Positions 35,360 through 48,621 of a DNA stretch of 64,000 nucleotides are shown one piece after another. The notes beneath the pieces are model-generated. The model was given only the letters and a program-made list of their open reading frames with translations, did not search any database and was not told the DNA's origin. Each line of letters begins with the position of its first letter. Position 1 is the stretch's first letter. Origin of the DNA: Rhynchonema sp. JSB1_4 (Eukaryota; Nematoda; Chromadorea; Monhysterida; Xyalidae). The stretch covers positions 1-64,000 of the forward strand of contig JASAMV010002937.1 of NCBI GenBank assembly GCA_030248065.1, read 5' to 3'. The position numbers and the translations under genes are program-made.

Positions 35360-35910
35360 GTCGACCAGACCAACAATCCGTGCAAGTTTGGTTGGAATTG
35401 ACTAATCCTATCGGTCTGGAAATCAGTTCCAGTTCCCGGGAACCCGAAGCGTTGCACAGGGTGGTTCCGGTGCCGGAACCAACCTAAGCCCGGTCCGAAG
35501 ATTGCTGTCGACTAGACCAACAATCGCTGCTAATTTGGTTGGAATTCACCAACACTATCGGCCTAGGAATCAGTTCCAGCTCCTGGAACCGAAACCTCGA
35601 AATCAACGGTTCCAGCTCCGGTACCGATCTGTAAGGTGAAAAATCGAATCCCCGTGATCCGATAACCCCACATAGTGATTTTCAGCTAAATTTGAAACGT
35701 TCGTTCATTTCTTGAGCAACTTCAGCTTACCATTTGGACCCCAGAGCCGGAACTTTTGGCCGTTTTTTCACTTCTAAAAGTTGCACCAATCGATTCAGCA
35801 CACCAAAAAACGTAATATCCGCTCATATTGAGAAAAAAATTTTTGTCCGTTATGACCCAAAAAATGGCATTTTTCAGAAATGCCGCTGTGACCCGATACC
35901 TTTGCTCATG
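35360..35910 (+). repeat. GGTTCC-family dispersed repeat, X copy 3 (right part)
   Basis: Continuation of the unit interrupted at 32102 by the composite insertion. The left part of the same unit is at about 32010-32102. Confidence 0.75.
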
Positions 35911-36292
35911 TTTGCTTCACACTCACCACAAAGGAACCAACGTGTTGGGTCTCTTTTCAAATTGCAATAAAACATTTAAAAAGCCGAGTTTCCTGGTAAA
36001 GTATTTTTTTTGCATATGTCTGGTCGTCTTCGCCGCAAATGTACTGTATTTCCTTAACTGCGTTGGGTCGTTGTGGTCCTTTGGGTCTTTTTGTTTGACA
36101 AGGGACACGCATGTATACGTAGTTGTGACAGACCGACCGCGCTCAGCATAAATGGTGACCATTCTTTGTTGAAAACCAAGGCGAACGGGTTGTGAGCATA
36201 TACATAGCTATGAAGAAGGCACACAGTATTTTGCATTGCTGCACAATGTACTGAGTGCAGTAATGTTGGTCTGTTTCGCCCTGCTTTCGCAG

Positions 36293-36571
36293 TCAGACCG
36301 AGGCGCCAGGGCTCGTCACCGCGTCTTTGATAAGTCGTTCACAATCTTGTGCTGTTGAAATGCAATCCAATTTATTGAGAACTACACCAGTCCACTGATC
36401 TAACTTGAACTGTATCTCGGTCAGTGCGTCCCTTGGACAGTCACTTCGCGGGTCGTAGGGATCTTTGATGAACCCGTGATTCGTGCCAAACAAGTCAATC
36501 GGTCCTTCAACATTGCAACCAACGGCACGATCGATGTTCGCATTGAACGGCTTGCAACAGTGCAGTTGCAG
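36293..36571 (-). CDS. Small Cys-rich ORF / possible 3' exon, X copy 3
   Basis: Third copy of the same ORF. It keeps the frame and all the central residues but differs near the end (AVTSPGASV instead of ALTSPGASA). The open frame surviving in the most diverged X copy is modest support for real coding function. Family not recognised. Confidence 0.4.
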   Translation of the reverse strand: MQLHCCKPFNANIDRAVGCNVEGPIDLFGTNHGFIKDPYDPRSDCPRDALTEIQFKLDQWTGVVLNKLDCISTAQDCERLIKDAVTSPGASV

Positions 36572-36720
36572 CCTGCAATATGTAGGTCGGGTGAAACATC
36601 AGTTCGTCACGTTGGCGTATTGATATTTCAGAACAACTAATGTTGGTGTTGTGTTGCATTGTCCTATTCATTGGTCAGCAAATGCAGGTGACACTAACTG
36701 ACTGCACATGGTTTTGTAAT

Positions 36721-37127
36721 TTATGAACATGGCGGGCAGTGTACGGGTTATATGAAAATGACGGGCAGTGTGCGGGTTCTATGAAAATGACGGGCAATCT
36801 ACGGGTTTTATGAAAATGATGGGCAGTGTACCGGTTTTATGAAAATGACGGGCAGTGTACGGGCTTTATGAAAATAATGGGCAGTGTACGGGTTTTATGA
36901 AAATGACGGACAGTGTATGGGTTCTATGAAAATGACGGGCAATGTACGGGTTTTATGAAAATGATGGGCAGTGTACGGGTTTTCTGAAAATGACGGGCAG
37001 TGTACGGGCTTTATGAAAATGATGGGCAGTGTTCGGGTTTTATGAAAATGACGGGCAGTGTACGGGCTTTATGAAAATGACGGGCAGTGTACGTGTTTTT
37101 ATGAAAATGACGAGCAGTGTACGGGTT
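36721..37127 (+). repeat. 28 bp minisatellite, X copy 3 (14 units)
   Basis: Same unit as the other two arrays, but 14 units in a different variant order and with more private substitutions. Copy number has changed since divergence from copies 1 and 2. Confidence 0.95.
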
Positions 37128-37729
37128 TCGATCCGTGTCCCGCGTTGAGTGAATCCCACGTTAAATGACCCTGCCCTTCAGTAAGCACTGAAATATCCAA
37201 ACTTTAACAAAAAATACGTGCTCAGTCCATCACCAACGTTCTATTCCCTTGATTGTAGCGCGACGTAATGGATCTCACAAATTCGCCCGGTTTGGCACAA
37301 TTGTGTTTTTCGTCTCGAAATCGTAATGTTTCATTTTTGATGAACACACGCTCCGCTACACGACAGTCGCGCTCGCTGACACGCTGCGAGAAGATGAAGA
37401 ATAATTATATGCATTTGAAAAAGCTTGAAATTTAAAAAATGTTGGAAAGTTTATAAAAATATTCTTTTATGTACCAAAAGAGGATCGGTTGTGTGCGCGA
37501 TACTTCGACAGAATGCGTGTACCTGAAAGATATGGTGAGGAAGTTTAGGCTTGCGTGTGATTCCCTCTAATTATCGACAGTGTCCGGTTGTGTCTTATGC
37601 GGCGAAGTCCTACAAAAAGCGGGCAGGTCGAGAATGTGTTGCTGTTGACATAATGTACTTCGACATTGTGGATGCAGCTCGTTATAGAGACAGGAACCAT
37701 GTGTGTACGCCGCGCTAAATCGTCCGTCC

Positions 37730-40572
37730 TATGTGTGTATGTTCGCACCAAACGCGTGGCACTTCATTCTGGGGCTTCACGCTGTCGCCTCCCACTCCCC
37801 TATACGTACCTGTGCATCGGTGCCATCTATCTCCGATTGATGCACCCTCGTCTTAATGCCTCCGATCGATCGACGTCGATTGCACTGCAGCACCCAGTCC
37901 TCGAACGCGTCACCTGCGGGTACACAGTGCTCGAAACTGGATCCCGATACAGATTCCGAAATCCCTATCCGGAGAATTTCAATCCCGAAATCCCGATCCC
38001 GATTAATTCTCCGGATCCCGGTCCCGACCCGGAATAATTCTTGTTTTTCAAATCTCAAATCCGAATTGGATTCCAAATAGCTTATTTGGCAGACTCCTGT
38101 GTACGGTGTGCCAGCCACTAGTGATCCCTATGCAGCTGAAATCAAAAACGATATTTCACTCTCAAACATGCCCTTAAATACTATCACTAGCGAACTTTCT
38201 TTACGGTCGTAGGAGAAGCCGGTCCAGATTTTACTAACTATCAAGGGGTTGTATTCCATAAATTTTGTAAATTCATCAATGAAGAAACACTAAATTCTCA
38301 TTTATATTTTCTCAACAGACCCTTTTCAAAGCGGATCCTTTCACTCACCTAATGGTCTTTCAGCGGGAGGGGCGAAATTCGGGCCAACCAGCTCCACTAA
38401 CGGTTCCGCATCTGAGAATCTTTCCAACAAAATCTCGAACAACGAAAAGACGAGTATTGCACGAGGTTGTCTCATAACTCAATTTACGCAATTGTTTATG
38501 GCAGTGAATAAAGTCAATTTTAAAAAAATTCGTGACGTGCCTGCAGCTAAGCACACAGTTTCGTGATTCAGCACTGAGTTTATTTGTTACGTAATATTGA
38601 GAAGCAAAAACTTCCGTTCACGTGCGGTGCAGTCTGGATGATTTTTTAAAAGCTATTAGGGACCCTTTTCAAAAAAAAGATACAAATGTTTGTGTGCAAT
38701 TTTGTGTACCCAAAATTATATGTGCGTGCTGGCTTGAATAACGATATTACGTTTAATAAAAATCATGTGCATAATGATGCTTGCAAATATCTTGTCAATT
38801 TTACTCCGCAAAACTTTCACAAATCCATAATTCTGTGCTGCCCAGCTGCACCAGACAAACACAGTCATTGCGGGGTATTTCTATTGCGCATGCAAAAACG
38901 TCTACACTCACACACACACACACGCACACAAAACCGCAATAATAATCTGCTGGTTGTTTTGAGTGTAATTTGTTCGAGAGAAGCGCGACATAGTCTTTCC
39001 TGTTTTTCTTGGTCCACGGAACACGAATATGCCCAACCAACTCGTAGTTGGGGCCGAGATTCTGCGTTTAGACACAGCTGTGTTTTCGAATATAAAGAGA
39101 ATAGAAAATGTGTAATAAATAATCAAAGGAATGTGACCCGAAACGTTTCACATGCTTGTGAGCATCTTGCTGGTGCGTTGCCACAATGTTGGATTCAATT
39201 TTTTTTAATTATTGAGCCATTTTAACTTCGTCGAATGTTTAGATTTTTTTTAAATTTACTTTGTTATTTATGATCACAAAAATTTCGGTTCAGTTATCGA
39301 ACTTTAAATTATAAGTACAATTTGATTACACTTGAGAATATGGGAACAGTTGATACCGATTGTATGTTTACAACCAGGCCAGGTGACACAAGTTTACGAT
39401 GCCCGCATACCGGCGGTCGTCGGGCAAACTCCGCTTCCCGGAGGAAGAAGGCTTACACTTGCACCATATAAATAAAGAATGTGCATGTAAAGTTCATTTA
39501 CGATCCAAATAATAAGGATGACATATGGTAGACCCCAATGACACCTAACCTATCGCCACAACACCTCCAAACAGTCGATATTTCACGCCAATGAGACTGG
39601 GAGCCAATACAGTTCCCTGCCAATGAAATCATTGGGGATATGTCGTTTATGTTCCAGAAACATGCGCTCATTTGATTCGGTTTTTTTATGACTTGGTTAT
39701 TCGCATAACTAATCTGCCATAAAAGCGCTGAGTTTGACAATATGATTTTTTCCATTAATAGAACATTGAGTTCCTTGATTGACTATCGTCAACAGATGCA
39801 TTTGAAGTGGATGTAAAAAGTTGGATCGCATGGTGGTAGGTGGTACTATCTCTCAGTAACAGCATCAAAATAATAACAAACATAACCATAACAAAATAAT
39901 GTTCAGGTCTTCGGTACAGCAAAGTTCCATTCAATAGGGCGAATAGAGCTACGTAGGTGAATTGTCAAACAATAACAATACGAAATGCCTTATAAGCCCG
40001 GTCTAATATGACAGCCGTCAACTCTCGTCGTCGCGCTGACTAGCTAGCGCGTGACATTGGACACCTCACAACTGGATATGGTCTGCGCCAACACATTCAA
40101 TGATGACAGCAGCCACGAATGAGGGCGAGCGAATAATGAATGAATGGAAAAAATTGGAAAAATTTCGACAAAAATACAGCCCGAAACGTTAGAGTTCATT
40201 TGCCACAGGCGAGCACTGTGTGGCGTGTGTGGTGGGAGCAATGCGCTGCAACGCAAAACATACAGTATACGTGGACGACCGGATTTGATGACGAGAGTCG
40301 ACGATCTCAGCTCACGACAGTAAATATAAGTTGCTTGTTCAATTGCCAAACAATAAAGTAACAAAGAATGTCTTGGAAACAGAAACCCGGTGTTCAACAA
40401 CAAAAAACGATATTCACGTGACGATACACATCGCATAGGTTGCCAAGCAATCAATTTTGGTGGGTTCTGAGTTCCACGGCATCCCAAACAACCTGAGTCG
40501 ATCATTTGCAGTATTCTGAAGCGGGCGACGCAGCCAGCTAAAGTGAAGCCTCCGTCAGACAAGGGGAGCACG
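37730..40572. other. Unique region between X copy 3 and the lectin gene
   Basis: Holds a degenerate ATCCCGA-rich tract at about 37938-38035 and a (CA)n run near 38907-38932. A 40140-40310 plus-strand segment (RNVRVHLPQASTVWRVWWEQ) ends at an AG and is faintly like the Trp-rich part of the gene at 43398-43586. No gene can be supported. Confidence 0.6.
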
Positions 40573-43060
40573 ATGATTGGCTTATTGATGTTCATCAATT
40601 TGGCGACTTCGCCAATCGGGGCAACGACGGTTGAAGGTCAGCTATGGAAGTTTCAGTGATTCAGTCGTTGGTATCCATCAATTCCCAACGATTGCCAACG
40701 CAGAACACTCTCACCGCTTGCAGAATTTCGATCGCGTTGCGTCGCCTACGGGTATCACAAGTTGCTGGACGACACAAACGAACAGCTGATCTGCTACGTA
40801 TGGCATCAGGGAGCGCAATACATGTTCCAAAATTACCACTCAGCCTTGGAGTTCTGTCGAACCGGTGCAGTTCGCGGCCTCGGAGCCGGACAACTGTTGC
40901 GTGTGAACTGGCCGAATGCAACATTCGTTAGGGAAATGTTGTATGGTTGGATGGGGTCATATTCGGTGAGTGCGCCAGACACAATTGTATTTTGCGCGAA
41001 TTATGCGCGGAAAAGCGTCCAGCAGTTGCCCTTTGATCAGACCAGAGTAAACAACATTGATGAGCGTTGGATGGTTCAGTGCGGGGTGTGGATAAGATTC
41101 AGCGGTAAACAATAATTTGCAATGCGTAAGCATACACTGCAGCTACTATGGGTAGATAGAACTGGAAATATTTCTGGAGCAAGTTTTTTATTCAGGTACA
41201 TTTCGTATGTCAGAAAACTAGAAATATTTCCAGCTTTAGAACATATGCGCCCCCTAACGCAACTGATATTCGACAGATATAATGTTAAATAATTGTTGTA
41301 TCTAAGTTGTATATCTCTGCAATATGTTCATACAAAATCAAATAGATAAAAAAAAAAGCAAAAAAAATATTGTGAAACGTTATGCTCCACTTTATATCTA
41401 CGTGAAATATTCCAAGCAGACCACAAATCACTACCCCCGAAACGCCCGTTTGCACTTTACATATAATATTGCCCACAACAGACAGAAACTCATTAAGCAG
41501 ACCGTTTGCACTTCATGCCCGCAACACAGCTCATCGCCGCCAAGTTAAAGCACCAAACAAACAGCACCCGCAGTGACACTCCACAAGCTTATTGTTGATA
41601 AAAAAAGAACAAGATTCAAAACAAAGACACACAGTCAAAAGCGAACGACAAAAAGAGCAAAATGAATAAGTAAACATATACCCCGAACCTTCTCCGCACT
41701 CGGCGAAGCGCCGAGCAGGTACCAATTTTTCACGTGTACATTTTCTTGTTGTGTTGCATGGTGTCCATATTATGTGCCATACCAACTTTGAAGACAAATC
41801 AATTGGCGTGGACTTTTAAAACGCGTAGACAAATTTCGGTTGAGCTGAATTTTGCAATGAAGCTGGCGGTGCACTAATTTTGATCGGCGCGAAAGCTGTT
41901 GATTTCGTCCAAGGGAGCCTTGGGTGGAATTTTCGAAACGGTGTAAAGGTCAGTTGGGCGTAAAGGTCGGCGTAAAGTTCGGTCGAAAGCTCGGTCAGCG
42001 TAGCTCGGTGTAAACGTGAAACATTGCCTGAAACAAAACCCCACAACCCCCCCCCCACGCTGTTCATTCCGTCCAAGGGAATATAATCTTTTACGCTGGT
42101 CGAAATTAGTGGGCCAGTTCTCAAAATGTTGCAAAATACAGCGCAACAGAAATTTGCCCATGCCATGCGCACGAGAGGTATGTGGATTTGCCTTCAAAGT
42201 TGATACAACCCGAAACTATAGCTAATGCTGATCTCAGTGGATCTGGACGGCGGCCCAACGATTTCACTGGACGAGCAGCAACACAGCAGCGGGCTGGTTT
42301 TGGTATGACAACATCACGCGACCAGCCATCCCACTGGGCGCAGTCAGATGGAGTCCCGGACAGCCACTGGAACACAATTGTTCTACGACTGTCGGCACGG
42401 ACTCGGAGTATTGGCTGTTTGACGACAAATGCGACAACGACGGTACCTTTTTCAAAACAATCTGTGAATACTGTGAGTCTTTGAATTTGCGGTTGGCCGT
42501 GGAATTATATGAATATGAATATCACCTATAAACATGAACACATAAATATTACGAATTTATCTGAAGACTACAACTTTGGCAAAGAATGCGCCGCCGAGTC
42601 CACCCAGTGCGATACTTGTGAGTTGGTCATATTTGGTTGGGGCGGGCATTTAGCTCCAGTCATTACTGGGTAGCCATGTCGTTCAAAGAGCCAAAGACAA
42701 CACCTTAGAAAATCCCGGCTTCTCTTTCAGACCATTATTCGCGTTTTGCATTGCTACGTCAGACCGAAGGCACGAACGCGATACAGGCGAATCACACAAA
42801 TATTGAGACGGAGATAAAGTGTGCGCTATTGTGTCACAGAGACTGTCGATGTGTAGCATTAACCTACAAAGGTGTCGATTCAGATGGAGATTTAGTTTTG
42901 TCATAGTTGCTGCTGATGCGCATGAGGATTGAACACGTGATTTGACTTGAACGCTTCTTCAGCTGACACACACGAGTGCCTGCTGCACAGGGCCAATCCG
43001 AGTGATCAATGTTTTACGACGAAGAAGAACCCAAACGCGATCATGTACACTGAAGAATAG
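40573..43060 (+). CDS. Secreted C-type lectin + PAN domain protein (6 exons, 276 aa)
   Basis: Exons: 40573-40636, 40724-40965, 42238-42472, 42567-42617, 42731-42871, 42963-43060. All GT/AG borders and phases (1, 0, 1, 1, 1) agree and give one frame of 276 codons plus stop. Exon 1 is a signal peptide (MIGLLMFINLATSPIGA). Exons 2-3 form one C-type lectin domain: YHKLL, SALEFCRTGA, then WFWYDNITRP, WSPGQP and CDNDGTFFKTICEYC-like Cys positions at the end. The mannose EPN and galactose QPD sugar-binding triplets are not evident, so calcium-dependent sugar binding is doubtful. Exons 5-6 form a PAN/apple domain (KCALLCHRDCRCVALTYK, then HECLLHR). Such proteins are secreted recognition proteins. Intron 2 holds a truncated MITE. 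The 3' end lies 36 bp from the convergent gene at 43097. Confidence 0.85.
41921..42030 (+). mobile_element. Truncated MITE in lectin gene intron 2
   Basis: Has the left end GGGTGGAATTTTCGAAACGG and the GTGTAAAGGTC blocks, but stops at ACATTGCCTG before the second half. It sits in the intron between the two lectin-domain exons. Confidence 0.7.
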
Positions 43061-43096
43061 GAAATCCATCCGATGTCATAATTGTCAGCTGCGACT

Positions 43097-43586
43097 TCAA
43101 ATACATATTTCTTTATTCAAACAGTCGCGTGACGACGCAACACCCGAACCGGGCCAATCACACCAACCTTGATATCGCGCATAAGACTTTTGTAAAAATT
43201 TGTTGATTTGCTGAATGTATTGCTGTCCCATCGGAAAATTTTCCAAATTTTCCACTGCGAATGATGACATCGGCAGGTGGAAATGTTTCGTTGAATACAA
43301 TAAACAAGTACACAAGTGATGAACAAACTGTGTCGTTGTGAATGAAACATCGGCCTGCATGAATTAATTTTAAATTCAACATTTGATTGTAGATCACCTC
43401 CGTGCACCACCACTTCAGCGACGTGGCCGGCGTCCCCAGGCTGACGTGAATGCGTATCGAACGAGACATCGCCATATCCGTCCCGTTGACCACATCATTC
43501 GGACACGCAGTGGCGATTGAGCCCGCCCATGCAGGTCCTATCCAGTCAATGTTTAAGTGGCGTACACAGGGCTTTGGAAACGTTGG
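43097..43586 (-). CDS. Unrecognised gene, last two exons (149 codons plus stop)
   Basis: Exons on the minus strand: 43586-43398 (acceptor CATGTAG, donor GTGATC) and 43354-43097 (acceptor ATTCATGCAG). Both are phase 0 and join CVRHLNIDWIGPAWAGSIA... to ADVSFTTTQFVHH... and on to the end SRDCLNKEICI. It contains several Cys and Trp (KWWCTE, GWCDWPGSG) and an N-glycosylation-like NGT, so it is probably secreted or extracellular. The intron is only 43 bp. The AATAAA inside the last codons could act as a poly(A) signal. Upstream exons were not found with confidence between 43.6 and 44.4 kb. It is convergent with the lectin gene. Family unknown. Confidence 0.5.
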
Positions 43587-44459
43587 CTACATGCCCATTT
43601 ATGGAATAACTCTGCCAAAAATTGTGTTGTGTTGGTGAGAGGAATTTTGTTAGGAATCCCATTTTGTTAAACCAGCTTTTATTCGTGATTCAACCAATTT
43701 CTGTGCGCTCATGGTACTGTCCTCTACTCAGAGCGTCAACTCCCATGTATAATCTCTCGTGCTCACTTAGGACTGCTTGAGTTAACGACGATGACCGTTG
43801 ACCACTTCGGATGACGACTGTACCACTAGCGATAATGTCGCCTTCGAAGTCCGATATACAGTATGATACATCACAGCTCAGAGCACCAGAAAACGCAGGT
43901 TTGTAGATGCAAAATGATGAAGAAGAAACGAAACAGTCGACAAAATAAAATTGTGAACATATATTGTACAAGAATTTCATGAAAATCTACATTTGTTTTT
44001 CTTGTATGAGCGTATACAATACAGAGCGAATCAAAAACAACATGAATCAAAATTCAGCACAAAAACAAAAGCCAACCAAAAAGAATCGACGTGGATATGT
44101 GTGTCAGAACTCATGTGTGCACAAAAAGAAGACCACCATAATTATTGTACTGCAGCACTTGAAACATTGAATGAAGGTATAAATAAGCAAGCACGCCCAC
44201 AAAGAAATGAAGAAGACACATAGTATAATAAAAACAGCACGAAAACAAAATATATAATAATTTTGAATTGATTTTCCGACAAAAAAGTTTGTGGACTTTC
44301 CTCAGATATGCATGGCACAAATTGTTTTTGCGCGCAATCAAGGCAAGATTAGATTTCAAATAATAAAACAAAAAATATGGACAAAAATAATATGCAAAAT
44401 TATTAAAAAATAACAAAATAAGGGGTTGCTGAGGCACGCTTGCCAGCTGCACCGAGATT

Positions 44460-47400
44460 TTAGCTCGGCCGCCGCTTGTTCTTGTACGTTTTCGGCGGCA
44501 ACGGTGGACTGCTGAAACAAAATTACATAAATTGGGATTTTGTGAAAAAGTAGAAAAAATCCGATCAATGGGCATGATGACAAACGTGCGCAAATTATCC
44601 CAGCTCTCCAAATTGCAAATCACAAAAAGCTCCATCCGACGCAGCGATGTCGTAGGGGGAGGGTAGTAAAACGCGCCAAACGCAGTTCAGTATCCAGTAC
44701 ATGTCTGCCGAAAAAAATCTACACCCACAGAATCAGCTACCGTATCCGTGTTCATCACCAAGGCCAACTGTATCGCTGTTTCATGTAATATAATGTGTAC
44801 AGATGGTCTCGGGCTTGGGTGCAGGTTGACTAATTTACAGGCGATAACAGCAATCGTTCTGGCTTGCACCTACATATATTCTATCTGAACTTCTTGGTAG
44901 AAGTCATAAGAAAATCCTTCGGACATATTGCACCTATACATATGTAAATCCTAAACTTTTTGGTGGAAGTCATCCCGGCATCTTGAACCCAAAAAAGACA
45001 AAAAAACAAAACTCACATCACATTACTAGGTGTGGCGCCGCGGAGCCTGTCCGGCTTCGGGGGTCTCGGAGGTGGCGTGTGTTCCGTGAGCGTGGCAGCA
45101 GTCGTCGTCGTGGTTGTGTCGTCAGATGGCTGGCTGCCTGATGTTTCACTGGGTGGTACATCAACGGCAGAACCTAGTTCGGTCGGGGGTGACGCATTTC
45201 CAGCACTATCGCTCACCAATGTTGCACTGTCCTGCGAGTGCAATGAAGTGTTCAGTTTCGTAAAGGACGGTAATTATCGTGTCAGTCCGTTTTGTCAGTG
45301 AGACGACACAGTCATGGGTTCCTTCCTAATGCCACAATACAATAAGTAGAACGGCAGGCCAGTTTCTAGACAGACACTTGCACGAACGTTGCATCATTCC
45401 CCAAACCAATGTACATGTAACCTGCGCGTTATACGGCTGCATGACTGAGCAAGGACATCTTTTGCAAGTGACCAGTAAAGTTTCAATTTGACAGGTAAAA
45501 TATCGGCACTTTCAGCACTACAACCAATGGCAAGCAATTTGGCAAGCAAGCCACTGGCAGGTAAAACAAATCGAATTTCTCAAAATATACCCCATCCCAA
45601 ATCCACCATACCTGTCCACAGAGCACCCTAGTGGGTCGGATGCCGGTGCTGGCGGGCTTGCTGATGCACTGATTGAATGTTTGTGGACTGAGTGGCGCCG
45701 GTAGATCATTGACGTGGCCGGGGGCTCGTGGTGGCAACCTTGGCACGACAGGGGGTGGCGGACTGCTCGGCGATATTGGCGAGGTGGGAGAGGAGAGATG
45801 GAGACCGGATGCCTGCACATAAAGGGAACTGTAAAGTATACCAGTAGAGGGTTTTAATTTCAGAAATTTCCAGCCGCAATTCGCATTCGCCGTCGTTTTT
45901 GGGCTATTTGTGCCTAGAATTTCGTTTTGCGTGCCAAATGTGAAACTTTTTAGTGCAGGTGGCAGCCAACCGCCCGAATATTTCCATGCAAATATGAAAT
46001 TTTTACATGGTGAACGAAACTGGTGGTGGTACCAAATCGGTCCACTATATATGGGTTGCACTGCAGCTGCACTGTTCAGCTGGCTGAACAGATCGGTCAG
46101 GAATTTCGATAGATCCAGTTATGGCAACGTCGTGACCTTGTGCTTCAAGCAGAATTGAGATTCAGATTCACTAACACCAGAACTGCGACTAGCCAGAACA
46201 AAGCTAATAACCAAACAGCAATGAATACCTGATACGCCAGTGGCATCAGTAAATAGCGTCATGATACGCAAAATAAAAAGTCACGCGCCCGCCGACCAAG
46301 CCACGACCAGAACCGGGTCGATCCGAACACCAAGTTTAATATCGCCCTTAGTAGTCGGACCGTTTCGTTTCCAGGCATGGCCATCGGAAAAGATCGAAAA
46401 CGCAAACATCATCCCAGGTCGAACCTGATGTTCAAGCTCGTGCGTTGGCGGGAATTCAAATTTGGTGGCGGCACTTGGCTGTGTCAATTGATGTTGTTGT
46501 CCGTTTGCGGCGGCCGGTGACTTTTGTCGTCGTGGTGGCAGGGGCAGCACGTTGATCGATGGGGACACGCTGCCTGATGCTGCAAGGGAAGTGCATTTTT
46601 TGTGTGACCACAAACTCACACTTCGACACAATGATAATATGTATGTAGGTCGCATCAATTTTGTGACCAGCTTAAAAATTGTCATCCCACACAAACACAA
46701 ATGTGTGCAACCCAACCACTGCGCTGGTCAACTCAAAGTTAGTGCGTTTTCACTCAAGTCAATCACAACGCACGGCCGATTCAATAATTTACTCAATATT
46801 GCTTGCACTGATAGTTTGAGACACTTGACTATCCATCCAAAACCGAAGAAAATCCCGTGGACCGAATCGGGGCTGGCATTCAGCAACGACCATTAGCGTT
46901 GACGTGACGAGTGAACAATCAGCCAGACAAGGCAGCGCACAAACATTAATTCACAAAAAATACTTTCAGACAAACTCACTAACATGAGAAGCGTTATTCA
47001 GACGCAGAAATGTAACACTAATTGCGTTTCATCGTGCCACACGTAACGGACACGATAATCAACAACGACCCTCCAACCTCTCCAACTTATGGTAAATTGA
47101 GAAATTACAAAAAATAGCAAAAACGAAACCAGGCAAAAACACCGCCACCACCTTACCATTAGCAGATGTCCGTTTCGATTTCGGCGGTCGAGCGGGTGGC
47201 GTGCTCAGAGGCACAGTAGTGTTACGTGGCGACCCAGGCCCGGGCGTACACACATCGCGTACGTGACGGGGACCAGCGCCGTTGCCTGATTGTGCAAGGG
47301 AATGGGTGGGTGAGTCTGGGATGGTCATGCATCTGTGGGCGTCTGGTGCATTCGCACCGCCCGTCCGTCTGTGGAAACACGACCGAAACGGGCAACCAAA

Positions 47401-48621
47401 AACACGCGCTCCATCTCACACTGCACGACAGCGTGCATGACAAAGTGATGTTATGTGGGGAATGTATAGTATTACGCTGGTCAAGACAACCAGTTGGATT
47501 CAAAATATCCTTCAAACACAAGAAAGTCGTTTGGTATGACTTATTTTGGAACGTTTATTAAAGGACTGCTGCCATACGCCCATCGGTAACGCACAAGAAC
47601 AACCCCGCACTCTCACATCACAGATCGGGCAGTGCCAAGTGTCGGGTTTTGATGCCCTCAGATTTCCTCTTAGATGTCGGCACCCAAAAAAACTGCAGGT
47701 GTCAGGTGTCCTAATCACAAATAGGGATCGGAGTCGGTCATATGGAGCGACAAAGACGCTTTTTTCGACAGTACCGACATCGATGAAACTAAGACGCCGA
47801 CTCCGACAACACAAGGTTTACCGACACAGATTTGATTGACATTTTTGACTGACAAAGTGCCCTGAAGCACGCGCGGCGGCGTACCTCTGATCTCGACGAT
47901 GGCAAAGTCCGATCCCATATCTCCATTGTCCACGTCGGTGATTGTCTGCTGTTGCTGCTGCAGGGGTGAGGTGCCACGCGGGGTCAGTGGCCTGAAATTG
48001 GCATCATCACAGCAAAATGAGCTGCTTTCATTGCCAACTTCGTCCTGTTTTCTACAAAGATGCAGTACGTGCCCCGGGCCTTCGTCAGATCCGGTGCACC
48101 GGGTAATCACCGAGATCCACATCAAGTTTGGCTGTGCTAACGCGGTCAATTTTTGTTTGCACTGCATTTTGTGAAAGACCAGGACCACTAATCAGCTCAA
48201 AAGCTGTTTGGCGTCGAGGAACACTCCTTACGAAGGTCGGAATTAGTGGCATCAGTAAACCTCAGAATATCATTAATGCAAAAAATTACGCGACCAAGGC
48301 AAGACCAAGTCTGATTTCGCCGCTGTTACCTCGCATGATGACTATGCACAGATAATTCTGACCAAACATTTATATGATCTGTAGCTTTGGCAGCGAAATG
48401 CGCGACTGATAACACGGTCTGCCATCACAATTCGCCAAACGCCCATACTTTTTCTGTTTCGCGCCTTCGCCAGCTGCGGCCGGGCTCGTGGCGCCGGCCG
48501 AGTTCAATGACCGAACCCTGGTCCTCTCCATAGATGTCACCTTGCCGGCACTGCTCACTGACAATTTGTGACTGCCCGACGATCGGAGGTATTCGCTCGG
48601 CAGCGGCGCGTAGCGAGGCGC
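44460..48621 (-). CDS. sos-1: SOS proline-rich, adaptor-binding tail exons
   Basis: Seven exons encode a low-complexity tail with PxxPxR-type SH3 ligands: NVLPLPPRRQKS (46579 exon), VVPRLPPRAPG (45812 exon), TPPARPPKSKR (47285 exon) and TPPPRPPKPDRLR (45231 exon). The last exon is SPPLPPKTYKNKRRPS and then the stop. In SOS proteins such motifs bind the SH3 domains of the Grb2/SEM-5 adaptor. The tail also has polyglutamine (LQQQQQT) and polythreonine runs. Confidence 0.88.

Larger units (their letters stand above)
29909..37729 (+). repeat. Repeat unit X, copy 3, split by a 3.25 kb insertion
   Basis: Homology to copy 1 covers 29909-32102 and resumes at 35356, with a composite transposon insertion between. 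It ends near 37729, inside the sequence that lies just outside the MITE in the other copies (ACGCCGCGCTAA is shared, then the sequence becomes unique). It has 14 minisatellite units against 19 in the other copies and lacks about 46 bp near 37699. Confidence 0.85.

Noticed and set aside
38686..39225. 179-codon ORF on the plus strand
   Set aside because: It runs through a (CA)n tract, has no splice or start context that I trust, and the residue pattern shows no domain.
43690..43980. 96-codon minus-strand ORF as an upstream exon of the gene at 43097
   Set aside because: Its middle part resembles non-coding DNA downstream of the receptor gene in X (near 1250-1320), so it is probably a dispersed repeat.
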